Source: Phycomyces nitens (taxonomy: Eukaryota > Mucoromycota > Mucoromycetes > Mucorales > Phycomycetaceae). From it: a DNA stretch of 64,000 nucleotides. Shown here in pieces: positions 24,389-36,345 of the stretch. The notes below the pieces were generated by a model, which did no database searches, was not told the DNA's origin, and worked only from the letters and a program-made list of their open reading frames with translations. Position 1 is the stretch's first letter. Each line of letters opens with the position of its first letter. A program made the position numbers and the translations under genes. Location: contig JAHRBC010000003.1 in NCBI GenBank assembly GCA_022702545.1, forward strand, positions 6,324,001 through 6,388,000, written 5' to 3'.

Positions 24389-25419
24389 ATGGCATTGCGA
24401 CTTTTGAACACCACATTGTTGCGATCATCCCGCACCAACAGCGTTTTTGCTACTGCTGGTAGGTCACGCTTTATTGTCCAGAAGAGTTGCTCATTTGATA
24501 GACCAACACGACATGTTCATTAGTCAAGCCCGCGTTTCGCGCTGCTTCTGTGCGTGCACTCTCTAGCAGCGTTGTGAGAGAACAAGGTGCGTACAGGCAA
24601 TATTGATAGAACCTTGGCCATGACAAACTTACCCACTCGCCCGGGGGTTGTGTCATACCTTGATATATTATAGCCAGCGAAAAAGTGAATCTTGCCGATC
24701 CCAACTACAAATCTGGCAACGATGCCCTGCACGAGTACGGTCAGTACATCACCTCTGCCTTGCCCAAATACGTCCAGCAGTTCAGTGTTTACAAGGACGA
24801 ATTGACGATCTACGTTGCACCCAACGCCATTGAGCAAGTGATGATCTTTTTGCGCGATCACACAAACAGTCAGTTTAAATCCCTCCAGGACATCACAGCT
24901 GTTGACTGGCCTGCTCGTCAGAACAGATTTGAAGTTGTCTACAACCTTCTCAGCGTGAAATACAATGCTCGTATTCGCGTAAAGACCTACGCCAATGAGA
25001 CCTCTCCTGTTCCCTCGGTTGTTCCCGAGTTCAGCAGTGCCAACTGGTTGGAGCGTGAGGTTTACGATATGTTTGGTGTCTTCTTCACTGGCCACCCTGA
25101 TCTTAGACGTATTCTGACCGATTACGGTTTCGAGGGACATCCTCTCCGCAAGGACTTCCCCCTCACTGGCTACGTTGAGGTCCGTTACGATGAGGAGAAG
25201 AAGCGTGTTGTTTCAGAGCCAGTTGAGTTGGCCCAGGCTTTCAGAAACTTTGAGGGAGCACTTTCACCATGGGAGGCAGTTGGTAAGTACTTTATATTTT
25301 ATTTTATTTTTTTAAAAAAAAGAAAGAAAGTTGTTTCGAGATACTAATGGTTTCTGGCAGGCCCCGGACGTGACGATACCCCCTTGAAGCAGTTGAAGAC
25401 CGAGGGTGATAAGCAATAG
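24389..25419 (+). CDS. NDUFS3: NADH:ubiquinone oxidoreductase 30 kDa subunit (NDUFS3/NuoC)
   Basis: This is a core peripheral-arm subunit of mitochondrial complex I, in the Q module near the quinone site. Exons 24389-24458, 24674-25282 and 25361-25419 give 245 residues. The N-terminus ([20 protein letters not shown]) is Arg/Ser/Leu-rich without acids, as in a mitochondrial presequence, and is encoded by its own exon ahead of a 215-bp first intron. Family signatures are [17 protein letters not shown], the nearly invariant [40 protein letters not shown] and [14 protein letters not shown]. The C-terminal [14 protein letters not shown] tail is short. Codon choice in exon 2 is visibly more C-ending than in neighbouring genes, consistent with high expression. 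A long antisense ORF here is a shadow. Confidence 0.95.
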
Positions 25420-25714
25420 AAGAGGTTGATATGGGGAAATAAAAGCGGCTTTTTTTGTTTGTCTCGTGAAATTTGTGTCTTTAATAATCGAAAATCATGC
25501 AAGGCCAAATGAATGAATTAATGGATGAAATATTAAAAAGAAATCACAAGTCACTTGTGAACATCGACTGTTTCCCCTTTTTGTTTCCCTTTCTTTTTTC
25601 CTCTTCCAAATCATATACTCATTCCAATGGCACCAATTAGCCCGGAATCAATAGACCAAGGCAAGCTTTCTAATGAGCAGATTGTGAGCAGAAGAGAGAG
25701 CCGTTGACCCTGCG

Positions 25715-26270
25715 ATGCAATCTTCTCATTATAAACCAGATCCCCTTCAAGATCCATCCTTGGCCTTATACCCTGCCGGCAGTCGTATAGAGTCTGATGA
25801 GAATGGCGAATATGTTTATGAGCTGCCAGGTGAAGCAATTTCCAGGCCAATAAAATAATCCCCCTGCTAATATTTTGAAACAAATAGTCAGTTCAACTGT
25901 TTTGTTGGTAGTCTGTGGTCTCACCGTTTTTCTGGCTGGCCTATGGGTCTATAATGCATACAATGCCAGGTGCAGGGCCCGTGAAGACGGCGAGGACGAG
26001 GAGCGCCAGACACTTTTGCCTTCGAATCTGTGTTTGCGAAGGACCGCAACTTATTACCAATGGAACCGGTCACCACCCACGCCGTCAAGGCATCTTGCAC
26101 CTCCTATGTTGCAGCATTCCAAAACAAGGAACCTGCAGAAAAGTCAGGGCCAACTTATCAAGAGCCGTCTCACAGAAACCTGGGAACATCGAAGATCTGC
26201 CCTATTGAAAAAATACGCTGCTACAGAAGACACAGAGGGAGATAGTAAGAAGGCGATGGTTCAGGCATAA
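25715..26270 (+). CDS. Single-pass membrane protein, hypothetical (165 aa)
   Basis: Exons 25715-25829 and 25888-26270 join across a 58-bp GT-AG intron in consistent phase to 165 residues. The N-terminal 38 residues are polar (Pro, Asp, Ser, Tyr). A strong hydrophobic segment follows (residues about 40-61, STVLLVVCGLTVFLAGLWVY), then a Cys/Arg- and acid-containing stretch (ARCRAREDGEDEERQTLLP). The tail is basic and proline-containing (RSPPTPSRHLAPP, HRRSALLKKYAA). The membrane helix with a basic-rich C-terminal side suggests an N-out, C-in orientation, but that is inference. I do not recognise the family. An upstream ATG at 25628 opens a short ORF (26 codons) that ends before this start and could act as a uORF. 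Confidence 0.6.
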
Positions 26271-26395
26271 ATATATATATTTTTATATATATAAATATTA
26301 AAATGTATAGTCCATCAATAATATTTCCGATTTTTTAAACAAGTAACAGTCATTTTAATATTTTTGAGAGTGTAAATATATATATATATATATAA

Positions 26396-26400
<5 letters not shown>

Positions 26401-26440
<40 letters not shown>
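26401..26440. repeat. (GA)20 microsatellite
   Basis: Twenty uninterrupted GA dinucleotides follow a TA run at about 26378-26393, in the spacer between two convergent genes. The long serine/leucine ORFs on the opposite strand are produced by this repeat and are not genes. Confidence 0.97.
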
Positions 26441-26442
<2 letters not shown>

Positions 26443-26582
26443 TTGGGCATAAGCAACTTACAAGAAAAAAAAGAAGAAAATGGTGAATAGTGTACAAAAG
26501 AATATGATAAAAATAAGAATACAGTGAAAGGGCCAAAGAGCCATTTATAGGCCAATGATTAAAATAAGAGGGAGTGCATTGT

Positions 26583-28262
26583 TTATGCAGACACGGTAGT
26601 CTTGAGCCTCTCTTCGCTCTCGACCTCAAGTACAGGGTCGGGTCTGATGGGCTTTATGAATCCTACATTGTCAAATCCCGGAGAATGAAAGGCTGTCCTG
26701 GACTGAGTAGGCAAGAAATGGCGATGAAACTGGGACCTTTTGTCACGGGTATCCAGAAGGGGAGGTATCTTGCCCTGTTGAGCCTTTGTACGCTCTCGCA
26801 TCTTTTGCTGCTGGGCGAGTATTTTCTGGTGGAGCTGTAGTTGTTCTTGGAGGGCAATGAGCTGTTGCTGTTGTGCCTTGTGTGCAAGCAAGGCAGCTGC
26901 TGTTGTCGTACTGATCAAAGAAGGTTTTTCAGAATTAGGTGTCCGAACCTCTGTGCTTCTTTCTGGTGTGGGTTTGTGACCATGGTAACCACGAGCACGA
27001 TGATGACTCGCATTATCTTGCACAGGACTTGTCTTTTTTGTATCAGGTTCGACAACCTTGGGCTGCTTTCTGGGCAGATTGGTTGAACCAAGGGACGGGA
27101 TTTTCATTGGCTGAGAACGAGGTGGTGCCTTGGCTTTACCCTCGACCTCAACGCGTACCTCGAGCCCATTCACTTTTTCATGGAGGCTCTTGGTTCTCTT
27201 TTCGAGGTATCGAATGTACTCTACTGCCTTGAACAGAACCGCACTCTTTGAATTATTTATATTTTTCAGAGTGGGCACGATGTCTGTGAGATCTTTGAAG
27301 CCAGTTCTGATTGTACTCCTTCGCTTCTGTTCAGATGCTATGTGATTGGTGCGCTTCTCTTCTTCAGTTAATAGCTCCTTCTGTGGCTTATTACGCTTGG
27401 GACTACGGCCTTCGGATCCTACAGATGATGCATGCCGGACACTTTCATCGTCCTCGTCAACACTGTCGGATGCCTGGCGCTTGGTACTGGAGCGCTCTGG
27501 CTGGATATAGACTGATTCGGATCGAAGCCTGTCCTGAAGTGACCGAAATGCAGATGTTGACTGAGCAAATGTGCTGGTTAATGGAATAATTGGAGAAATT
27601 GGTGACCTATCACTCGCAGCGTCATTGAGGGGAGCCTGCGTGTGATCCAACATTAGCTGGTCATCTGGGGCAGTTAGGGACGGTAGGTGACTGAAGCGCT
27701 GATGGATTAGGTGCTTTTGGTGGTCAAGAGACTGAAGAATTGAGCTTCTGCGCCTCTCTTCTTCGTGTTCCATAAACACATGCTTGTCTGTTTGGCTCAA
27801 TGCAGGAAATGGTAAGGAGAGTGGATAATCATCTGGGGAATCGAATAGACTGCTTAGATTCGGGAGGGTGTCTGCGGTGGACTTGCTGTCCTGTTCCATA
27901 AAGAATGTGTCTAAAAAGGCTGAAAAGATCTTTTGGTCGTCTTCGTCAAGCACATCGTTGTCTGGTGGTGGAAAGGGAAACGAGAATGGGTCTTCAGAGA
28001 GCTGGATAGGATCCAGTAAAGGAGGCTCATCAAACAGGACAGGAACGGCAAAGTCCGGATCAAGTCCGAAGCTGAATTTGAAGTCTATAGGGTTCTTTAG
28101 TCAAGATGTCCATGGTCTGTTTGCTATTTATTTACCTTCAAAGGGCACAGGCTCTTGGAGGGGTTGAGATTGGCCGTCAAGGATAGATGGTACAGGGCAG
28201 AACCAAGGGTCAGCACGCCCAGAGGCAGTCACGTCTGTTGTGCTTTGGTTTAAAAAGTCCAT
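26583..28262 (-). CDS. bHLH transcription factor
   Basis: Exons 28136-28262 and 26583-28084 give 542 residues. The bHLH domain is at residues about 286-346: basic region NHIASEQKRR, helix 1 STIRTGFKDLTDIVPTL, loop KNINNSKS, helix 2 AVLFKAVEYIRYLEKR. The basic region has the H5-E9-R13 pattern, which in known bHLH families predicts binding to the CACGTG E-box. The first 140 residues are acidic and Pro/Phe-rich (FDEPPLLDPIQLSEDPFSFPF), a plausible activation domain. A basic NLS-like cluster (SPKRNKPQKEL) precedes the bHLH. The C-terminal third contains a Gln-rich stretch (QQQQLIALQEQLQLHQ). It resembles Mlx/Mondo-like or INO4-like fungal bHLH proteins more than SREBPs, which have Tyr in the basic region. 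No orthologue name is safe. Confidence 0.87.
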
Positions 28263-28600
28263 CGAACCATTAATGAAGAAGAGATGGAAATGTAAAATAT
28301 GAAGAAGGAAAGAAATAGTGCGGACGGGAAAGCGGTCAATCTTAATTATTTTCACGGGTACCGTTTCTATTTGTTTTACTCCAGATTTACATGGTCGTTA
28401 CACCTTTGAGCCCATCTTTGCTGCCATTCGTTCCCCCCGCCTTTCCTAGTCCTTTTGTTAAACCTTGTTTCATATCCTCACACAGCCAATCACATGATTC
28501 TCCCTTTATACCATACTGTCCAACAACAAGCTCTTATTAACAAGCCAGGTGACGGTTGCCATGGCAAGTAACACAAAGGTGCAAATGAAGTTTCCAAACG

Positions 28601-28660
<60 letters not shown>

Positions 28661-28685
28661 GTTATAATAGTTATATGTATAAATT
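28263..28685. other. Intergenic region between bHLH 5' side and alcohol oxidase 3' side
   Basis: This should contain the promoter of the bHLH gene. It also holds a 60-bp ATA microsatellite (28601-28660). I see no further gene. Confidence 0.5.
28601..28660. repeat. (ATA)20 microsatellite
   Basis: Twenty perfect ATA/TAA trinucleotide units lie 26 bp beyond the stop codon of the alcohol oxidase gene and probably fall in its 3' UTR. The poly-isoleucine ORF read across it on the minus strand is an artefact. Confidence 0.97.
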
Positions 28686-31141
28686 TCATTTCTTGATAAT
28701 CGAATCTGCTACATGAAGCGCAATGGCTTGGCAGGTAACCATTGGGTTCACCCCACTCGAGGTCGGGAAAAGCGACGTATCGCACACATACAGGTTCTCC
28801 ACTCCCCACACCTCTCCGGTTGGTCGGGTCACCGAGGTCTTTGGAGAAGTTCCCATTCGGCTATCAGGCTAGTCAGTGGACATCTTTAGGACACAAAAAC
28901 TTACCAGGTCCCCATCTGATGAGCAGACACAATACCGCCTCCGTTGTCAGGAAATCCATTCGTCCTAAGGTCCTTGGTCCATTGTTTGAAACGAAGGTTG
29001 CTAACATCAACTGTCTCTTTTGGCTCAAACACAAACGGCTTCACTCCAAGCAGTCCAGTGTGGATCTCTCTCGCACCAGCCCCGCACAGAACCATTGCTG
29101 CCCCCTCAATACCCTTAACAAGCGACCGGCGGTCGTTTTTCGACAGCTTAAAGGAAACGTCAATTCTTCCCGCCTCATCATACCCCACACTCCCCTTTGA
29201 ATTCTTGTCTCGTATCATGACCAGGATTGAACTTGTCTGTCTCCGTCGAAGCATGACCTCCTTGTGTTCTCTTGTGCCCAGCCATGGAATACCCACTGCA
29301 AATGTTCCAGGGTCAGAGTGGAAACCCTCAAGCTTGGGCCCATAGTGATCACCATTTACGTTTTCAAATACATTGGTCATCTAATCAACAATCGGATCTT
29401 AGTACCCTGTTTCAGCAGAATCAGTATTGTTTCATTATCTTACTGCCGTCATGATAGATCCATCACTTGAGTTTATCTGGCGATCATCAAATACGCCATT
29501 AACACCTGCAGCACAATGGACATAAAGGTGTCGTCCAATGTTCTTGTTCTTTATCCCGCTTTTCAAAAGAACTCCCGGAGAGTTTAATGCCCCACTGGAA
29601 ACAATAACCCGAGATCCACTGATACAGATCATCTTTTTGGACCCGTTCATCTGGCACTCGACACCCACCGCCCTGCCGTCCGCAATCAAAACTCGGTTCA
29701 CCTTTGTATTGTCCACAAAACGTGCACCATGCTTCTCAGCGATCCTCAGCCAAGAATTGGCCGTGCTGTTCTTGATGCCGTCTTTGCAGCCAGCATAGCA
29801 CCAGCCACACTCGTGTGGTCTTCCTCCTGTGTTTTGAGGAATTTCCTGGACATCATAGCCCAATTTCCTGTAGATAAATGAGAACCAGACCAGTGTCTAG
29901 CCAGCCAACTTACTTGCAGCCATCAATAAGAACCTGATTTCCGCCACAGTGTTTAATTCCAGATGTTTCTGCACCAAGTATCTGACACACTTTTTCCAGG
30001 TCATCAGAAAACTAGTAAAGGGGGCCAATGTTGGTATTTACATGTGAAGAGACCTTATTAATTTACCCACCTTTGTTGAAGTAAAATGCCCAAGGCCTTT
30101 CTTGGCCCATTCCTCTCGTACAAAGCTCTGAGTCTAAGATAAATGCAAAGTTTCATCAAAATCAATCATTTGAACACCATTTGAGAGGCTAAACAATCTT
30201 ACCTTTAAACTAGCTCCAAAGTTAATGGCTGTCCCACCGCCAAAAGTACTTCCCGCAAAAAAGGCAAGAGTTCCATTTCGAGAAAGGAAAGGTGCCTTTT
30301 GCTCATACATGTCCTCAAGCGAAGTCTGGATATCAAGACTCAATTCGCTTTCATGGTAATACTTTCCCTTCTCAATCACAAGAACTGACATTCCAGCCTG
30401 CGATAGTTCAGCCGCACAAACACCTGAACACAAGAAAAAAATATTATGACTTGCATCAAAAGCCGTCTAAAACAAACAAGTATTACCTCCTCCTGCACCA
30501 CTTCCAATAATGATGGCATCAAACTTTAAGTCTGGTTGAACCAACTCCTCCAGAGTCATCATCTTGTACCTCTCCCTTTCAATGACCGGCCGGTAATTAG
30601 GGCTGGCTCTTACTTGGTCTATGCCACTACACTTTATGGCCGCCTGGTGAGCGCTTCCGGTCATGTTGTAAGTCGCTGCCGTTGCAACTGTGGAAAACAA
30701 GACATGGATTGATCGAATTTTGGAGATCTTTGAGAACCTCCAGGCCAGGCATGCTGCTGCCTGCTTCTCTTTGTTAAGATCAGCAAACCGGCTGTAGTAT
30801 CCTGTGAGGGTATAGGTTCCAATTGCAGAAGACAAGGCATCGATGACCATAAATATATCCTTGCACTCCCTCGGCGGAAATTTTCCAGACATGAAAGTTA
30901 TACAGGTATCGTACACTCCAGGGGTAGAGATACACAGACTTGCTATCACATCAATGTCTTTTGAAGAGCTAGTTGCACTCGGGATTTTTGCCAGCTTGTC
31001 TTTTAAACATTCTTTTTCTTCGTCGGTTAATGGAGCCAAGAATGTACCAAGCACTGCCTTTAATGTTTCTTCTCTGACTGCAGTGAGTTTTGACCCAAAA
31101 TATCCAGTATGACTGAGAGGGTGAACAGAAGATTTACTCAT
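28686..31141 (-). CDS. fao1: Long-chain fatty alcohol oxidase (GMC family, FAD-dependent)
   Basis: It oxidises long-chain alcohols to aldehydes with reduction of O2 to H2O2, in the omega-oxidation and alkane/lipid route, typically in peroxisomes or the ER. Seven exons join to 703 residues: 30487-31141, 30203-30423, 30071-30133, 29914-30011, 29444-29867, 28905-29380 and 28686-28860. The FAD dinucleotide-binding loop is FDAIIIGSGAGGGVCA at about residues 207-222 with VLVIEKGKYY after it. The other GMC signatures are STFGGGTAINFGASLK, HECGWCYAGCKDG, VIVSSGALNSPGVLLKSG and the C-terminal HQMGTCRMG followed by SGVNPMVTCQA. The long N-terminal extension of about 200 residues before the FAD site is characteristic of fatty alcohol oxidases as opposed to glucose or methanol oxidases. 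The extreme C-terminus (SIIKK) is not a classic SKL signal. Confidence 0.93.
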
Positions 31142-34100
31142 TTGTCAAAATATTAATAATAAGAATAGTAATAGTAATAGTAATAGTAATAATATTTTTT
31201 TTTAAAAAAAAAGGCGAATTATGAACAAGACATAGACTAGAAATACATGTATATATTGTGGACCTAATCAAGGGTTTTTGAAGGATGCATACAGTGAAAA
31301 GCGCATATGTGCACGAGATGGACTTGGCAACAGGAAGTACATGAGATCAATAGTGTCACCCTGTAAAACATAGGTGTCCGTCCCATTTAAAACCCTGCAA
31401 AAGTTTAAATAGGGTAAAGTCAAGTATACGAGAACATTGCACTGATTGGAAACTTGGGGCGATTTACCATATGTTTCTGTTCTAGGGAGCTGTGATTAGA
31501 GAATCGTCTTTTTAGCGATTAAACAATAGTAAATCCGGAAGAAGCCTATCCTTTTTATTCAATGTGTTTCCAGTCATAATAATAAGCATGGAAGCTCCAA
31601 GGCACGAGTCTCCTAATCAATAGACAATACACCACGGATCCAATTTATTCGAATGAACTGCTGGTTTACAATAGCTTGATAAAAATAACATTTCATTATA
31701 TATTTATACATGTCAGTTTGAAAAACAACTTGATTATTTGTGATTATTTCTAGTCAAACTGACAAGATAAACGAATGTCAAGAGCACGATTAGACTATTT
31801 CTGGACACATTCGTATTCAATTGTGTACTGTATACTACCATGGCACAGAAAGTATATTAATGTAGATGTTGCACTGGTTGTTCGATTTGAATTGTGCAGA
31901 ATTTTATCTTTTAAACTTATAGGGGAACATCAAGACTATAAGCAGAAGTATTAATAATTTGGATCCACAAATTACAAATTACAAATTACAAATTCAAGAT
32001 ACAAAATATATGTACTACAGTGTCATATAATTTGAGCTGTCATAATGTGGGAAATCAAGCCTTTTATAGGCGAATTGAATACAAGCTCTGGGTGGTTCTA
32101 TACCACTTGTTTCGATATCTTACGGATTGTATTATTTGAATTTAATTACATAAAATTAAATGGTTTGATTCACAAGCTTGTTTCTAGAGTACTTCCAATA
32201 AGTCAGCCGGAAAGGCATAGGTTGGTCACCGGAAATTTATCCAGCTACCTCTTTTCTCTACTGTCAAACCACAGATAGGATACAATTAGCACAACCGCAA
32301 CAATGATACTTTTAAGCTCATATCATTAATGATACTGGCTCCTACACATGTTGAAAATAGAAATACTTTCAGATGGATTCCATAGCATAATGATTGCCAT
32401 ATACTTTAAGCACAACCCTTTTTTTACAACTTTACAAATGGTTCTCTTCGTATTCACAGAAATATTCAACATGTAAAATTGTAGAATAAATTACGAGTTC
32501 AACATCTACTGTCCTATCTTGTAAATTTCCATGATGCCTGGACAGTTTGGTAGCACATCTTGCCAAATCCTTGACATTAATTACAAGTCTTTTCTTTTCT
32601 TTTCTTTTAAAAAATCAATATAAATTATCTAGGCTGTGCATACTAGTATAGTACATAATAAATCACATAGGGATAGTTTCCATTTTGTTTCATTATTTCC
32701 AAAAGACGTGGATCCAAAGCAGGCTCAAGTATTCATCGATACTTGTCTTTACCAGGTTGGATAAGCCATTGATATTAATTCAAGCCAAGATACTTGGTTA
32801 CAATACATGGGTCCAGTTATCCTCTCTACCAATCTAGAGGCGTGTTTTCATGTCATGTCAAGTGTCCAACTTAATTTTTCACCCCTTTATTTTCAATAGG
32901 TGCACATAGACAACGCGTAACTTTAAATCTACATTTTCTCCTCTTTGTACTCTTCTTGCTCCTCTTCCATTGGCCCATTAGTGCTCCAGCTTGAATAACA
33001 TGATCTACACTCCTTGAGATTATCCTTTGAATTTGGTATTTTTAGTAAATACACAAAGAGGAATAAGCGGCTGAATTCTGAAACAATAACAAGAAGAAGA
33101 AGAAAAAACACTTTCTCCTTGCTTTGTTTACTTTGTACACTATTTGTTTATTGCTAGTCCTACAGTGTTTCTACTCAAGATTGAGACAGATTAGGAATTT
33201 GTTTAGACGAATAAAAAAATTAGCTTTTAGATGTTATATTTACCTTTTTTGGACAAACGAAAAAGAAAATATAGACAAACAAAAAGAAATTGGTTTTCAT
33301 ATGAAAAAGTAGTATTTAGACGTTTACCCGTAATCATCTAAATGTCTTGAGAAATAAGATATTTATAATACAGCGATGTGCTGTGGAGCTCTTGTTAAAA
33401 ATTAATAAGAAAATAGGTATAGAATAAGTAAATATTCGATCTTGGACATATACATACATACATATATATATATATATTAGGTTGATCCCAAGAGTATAAT
33501 ACTCCTAAAATTATATAGAGCAATATAGTAGAAAGTATCATCGCATTCTTCAATACGAGTGTCCAAGACACCCAAACGACTCAAAACAAAAGATGTCTTC
33601 ACTACTCTGGACCTATTTTTAAAAAAAGGCAGGTGTTAACCTATTCATTAATTTAGTAATAGAATTGATTATTATAGAAGCTATAAGTCCAAATTTAGTA
33701 GAAATTATTTCTAAACAAAAATTAAAATGACCAGGACCCAAAAAAATGTAACAATATTACAAAGTCAGTAGTCGTACAAAAACGCGTTTCATCCAATAAA
33801 ATAGAGAATATATCAAAAAACAAATTTGCTATGCGGCCATGTTTCACCATGAATATTTTTAGCTCTTATTTGGATACATGCTTCATTTTATTGGATATAA
33901 TACATGTTTGTGTAACTACTGACTTTGTGACGTTGTTACATTTCCTAGGATCTTGGTCATTTTAATTTTTGTTTAGAAATAATTTTTACTAAATTTGGAC
34001 TTATAGCTTCTATAATAATCAATTCTATTACTAAATTAATGAATAGGTTAACACCTGCCTTTTTTTAAAAATAGGTCCAGAGTAGTGAAGAAGACTTCAA

Positions 34101-34418
34101 ATTGACAGCACAAGCTGTAATCTTTACTTGATTAATATTCTATAAAACAGCACTACCAGCGAACATACTTTATATTGTAACTCTAGAATAATTGGGGAGC
34201 ATGAAACCCTTTTTACAAACCAGTTTATCTTGATAAATATCCCAAGGACATGTCTAAAAAGAACATCTTGACAAAGCAGTCTTTTTTTTTTTAAATAATA
34301 ATAATAATTCAGTAACCGCTCCATCATAAATCAAATCCCACAACTTTACCCAATCTTGCACTCTTCTTGTCCAACTATATTTCTCCTGGACGTCTAAAGA
34401 GCTCTTTCGCAAGATACC
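31142..34418. other. Gene-poor region, about 3.3 kb
   Basis: This spacer separates the divergent alcohol oxidase and NTH1 genes. It is AT-rich, with a short ACAAATT tandem (about 31969-31996) and the large foldback element at 33596-34091. Short ORFs have no domain or splice support. Confidence 0.6.
33596..34091. mobile_element. Foldback/MITE-like element with long inverted arms
   Basis: The left arm (33596 to about 33800) is repeated in inverted orientation at about 33885-34091. The outer roughly 140 bp match almost perfectly, beginning TCTTCACTACTCTGGACC and ending with its complement. The inner parts of the arms diverge by substitutions and leave a spacer of roughly 80 bp. There is no coding capacity. 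Clear target-site duplications were not found: flanks read AAAGATG on the left and AGACTTC on the right. The structure fits a foldback transposon or a MITE. Confidence 0.8.
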
Positions 34419-35919
34419 ATGCAAGTTCGCCGAAGCACACGAATAAAAACTTGTTCAGAACTGTCGAGGACTCTCCATACTTCTACAAAGTCACCCTATT
34501 TTTCTTCTGAGCAGAAAAAAGATGATCCTATCAAACCAGACATGGATAGCCCACCGAGAAAAACTAGGATTAAAAGAGAGCCTCTTCCATGTCCACCTAT
34601 TGCTAGTCTAGAGGAAGATCCCAGCAAAGAAATAGTATTAAAGAATACCAAAGTTCAGAAACGAGTAAAAACCGAATCCATATCGACTGCGAATCTATCA
34701 AAAAAGAAAAAGGTGAAACAAGAGGTTCTAAGCGGCATTCCTCCAGCCAATTGGAGGATTGTATTTGATCGCATAAAGGCCTACCGAAAAGTAACCGAGG
34801 CACCTGTAGATACTATGGGATGTGAGCGTCTAGGGGACCCAACTGCAGACCCGGCCGTAAGTTGATCAATTTATCTGTTTCGATTTGATGCCTATTGACT
34901 TGGATCTTATAGACATATAGATTCCAGACACTGGTTGCCTTGATGTTATCAGCCCAAACAAAAGACACCGTGACAAGTGTTGCAGTAAGAAATCTTCAAA
35001 AGGACTTGCCTGGTGGCCTTACGTTGGAAAGTATACTTAATGTGGATGAGCAAGAACTGGATGATCGTATTAGAGCTGTTGGATTTCACACAAAAAAGGC
35101 TGCGTAAGTTTGAGACAACAGAGTATGTTTATATATATATCACTAAATGTGTTTTTGATAAAGATACATTAAGAAAACTGCCGAGATCTTACGAGATAAA
35201 TTTAATAGAGATGTTCCTTCAACGATTGAAGATCTCACAAGTCTTCCTGGAGTGGGTAAGATAAATATTTTTATGATAAACTGGGACTCATAAGATATTT
35301 AGGACCAAAGATGGTATACTTTAAGCACCATGTTCTCTATAGACAAAGGCGGTTTGACTTATAATTGACATTTCTGCTGCATCATTACAGGGATTTCTGA
35401 CATTACAGATAGCTTGGAAACTGTAAGTAATTTTCTCGATTAAATTGTCTTTTTTTAAGTGACCTAAGGATAATGTATTCTCTTATACTAGAAACATGGG
35501 AATTGGTGTAGATGTCCATGTGCACAGAATATCCAATCGCCTTGGATGGTGCAAAACTATGGATAAACTACCAGAAGACACCAGAAAGGTGAGAAAGAAA
35601 ACCGAGAATCATAAAAGGTTTATTTTTAATGCTTTTGGCATACTAGAACCTCGAGTCATGGTTACCAAAAGAACATTGGAGAGAAATCAATCCAATTCTT
35701 GTTGGATATGGTCAAATCGTGTGTCTTCCTAGAGGACCAAAATGTGGAGAATGCCCTGTCCGCGAATTCTGTCCTTCTTCTACTGTCAAAGTCAAGAAGG
35801 AAAAAGATAAACTCACAATCCAGGGCAAAGTAAAGAATGAGGTCAATGAGACGACCTCAAGGTTTTTTAAAGAGGAAGAAAAAGAGACACCCATAAAATC
35901 CGAAGTGTTTGACTGGTAG
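34419..35919 (+). CDS. nth1: Endonuclease III homologue (NTH1/Ntg family)
   Basis: This is a bifunctional DNA glycosylase/AP lyase that removes oxidised pyrimidines in base excision repair in nucleus and mitochondria. Seven exons join to 377 residues: 34419-34856, 34913-35103, 35164-35255, 35303-35313, 35391-35422, 35492-35588 and 35647-35919. Exon 4 is only 11 nt. Visible signatures are [15 protein letters not shown], the helix-hairpin-helix [11 protein letters not shown] with the catalytic Lys, [14 protein letters not shown] with the catalytic Asp, and a 4Fe-4S site [17 protein letters not shown] (C-x6-C-x2-C-x5-C). The roughly 120-residue N-terminal extension is basic, with KKKKVKQE as a likely nuclear signal and an Arg/Ser-rich start that could target mitochondria. 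The C-terminal tail after the cluster is charged and poorly conserved. All catalytic residues appear intact. Confidence 0.93.
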
Positions 35920-36345
35920 AAATAAAGTCAATCTTTCTAGTCCACAAAGGACTTTTTTTTTGAAGGTCTGTTTATTATTTAAATGACCATGTTTATGAGC
36001 AATTAAATCAATCATTATACATTAATCATGAGTTTAGACAAATATCTGTGTCTACGACCATGATATGTATGGTATACACACCACAATTAAGTGAAATACA
36101 GACTCTACAACTGATATTTGGTTATTCTTTGCTAATGAGTATCCCAAGTTAACATCTCAGGGATTGTTACAAATCATGTTCACGTACCTTTCACACTTCA
36201 ACAGTGACAGATGACCATTACATAATAGACGTTACATTACAAGGAATTATAATCAAAAGTACATAAACCACCATAATATCCTTTCTTTAATAAATAACAC
36301 TCTCACAATATCTACTAGTTCTCTACAAACTCTAATCTACCTCAC
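35920..36345. other. Spacer between NTH1 and the second dispersed repeat
   Basis: The first 60 bp are the 3' flank of NTH1. From about 36065 to 36200 the sequence weakly resembles 14235-14330 (shared GTATACACA, ACTCTACA, TTCTTTGCTAAT and GTTAACAT words in the same order), so it may be another old repeat. There is no gene. Confidence 0.4.

Noticed and set aside
24520..25140. 206-codon ORF antisense to the NDUFS3 gene
   Set aside because: It is a shadow of the highly conserved complex I exon; C-ending codons on the plus strand remove stops on the minus strand.
26355..26629. Serine/leucine-rich ORFs on the minus strand
   Set aside because: Generated by the GA microsatellite at 26401-26440.
28537..28809. 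Minus-strand ORF with a poly-isoleucine stretch
   Set aside because: Produced by the ATA microsatellite read in one frame; the rest is antisense to, or beyond the stop of, the alcohol oxidase.
32045..32278. 77-codon ORF in the gene-poor region
   Set aside because: No recognisable feature; length is within chance expectation.
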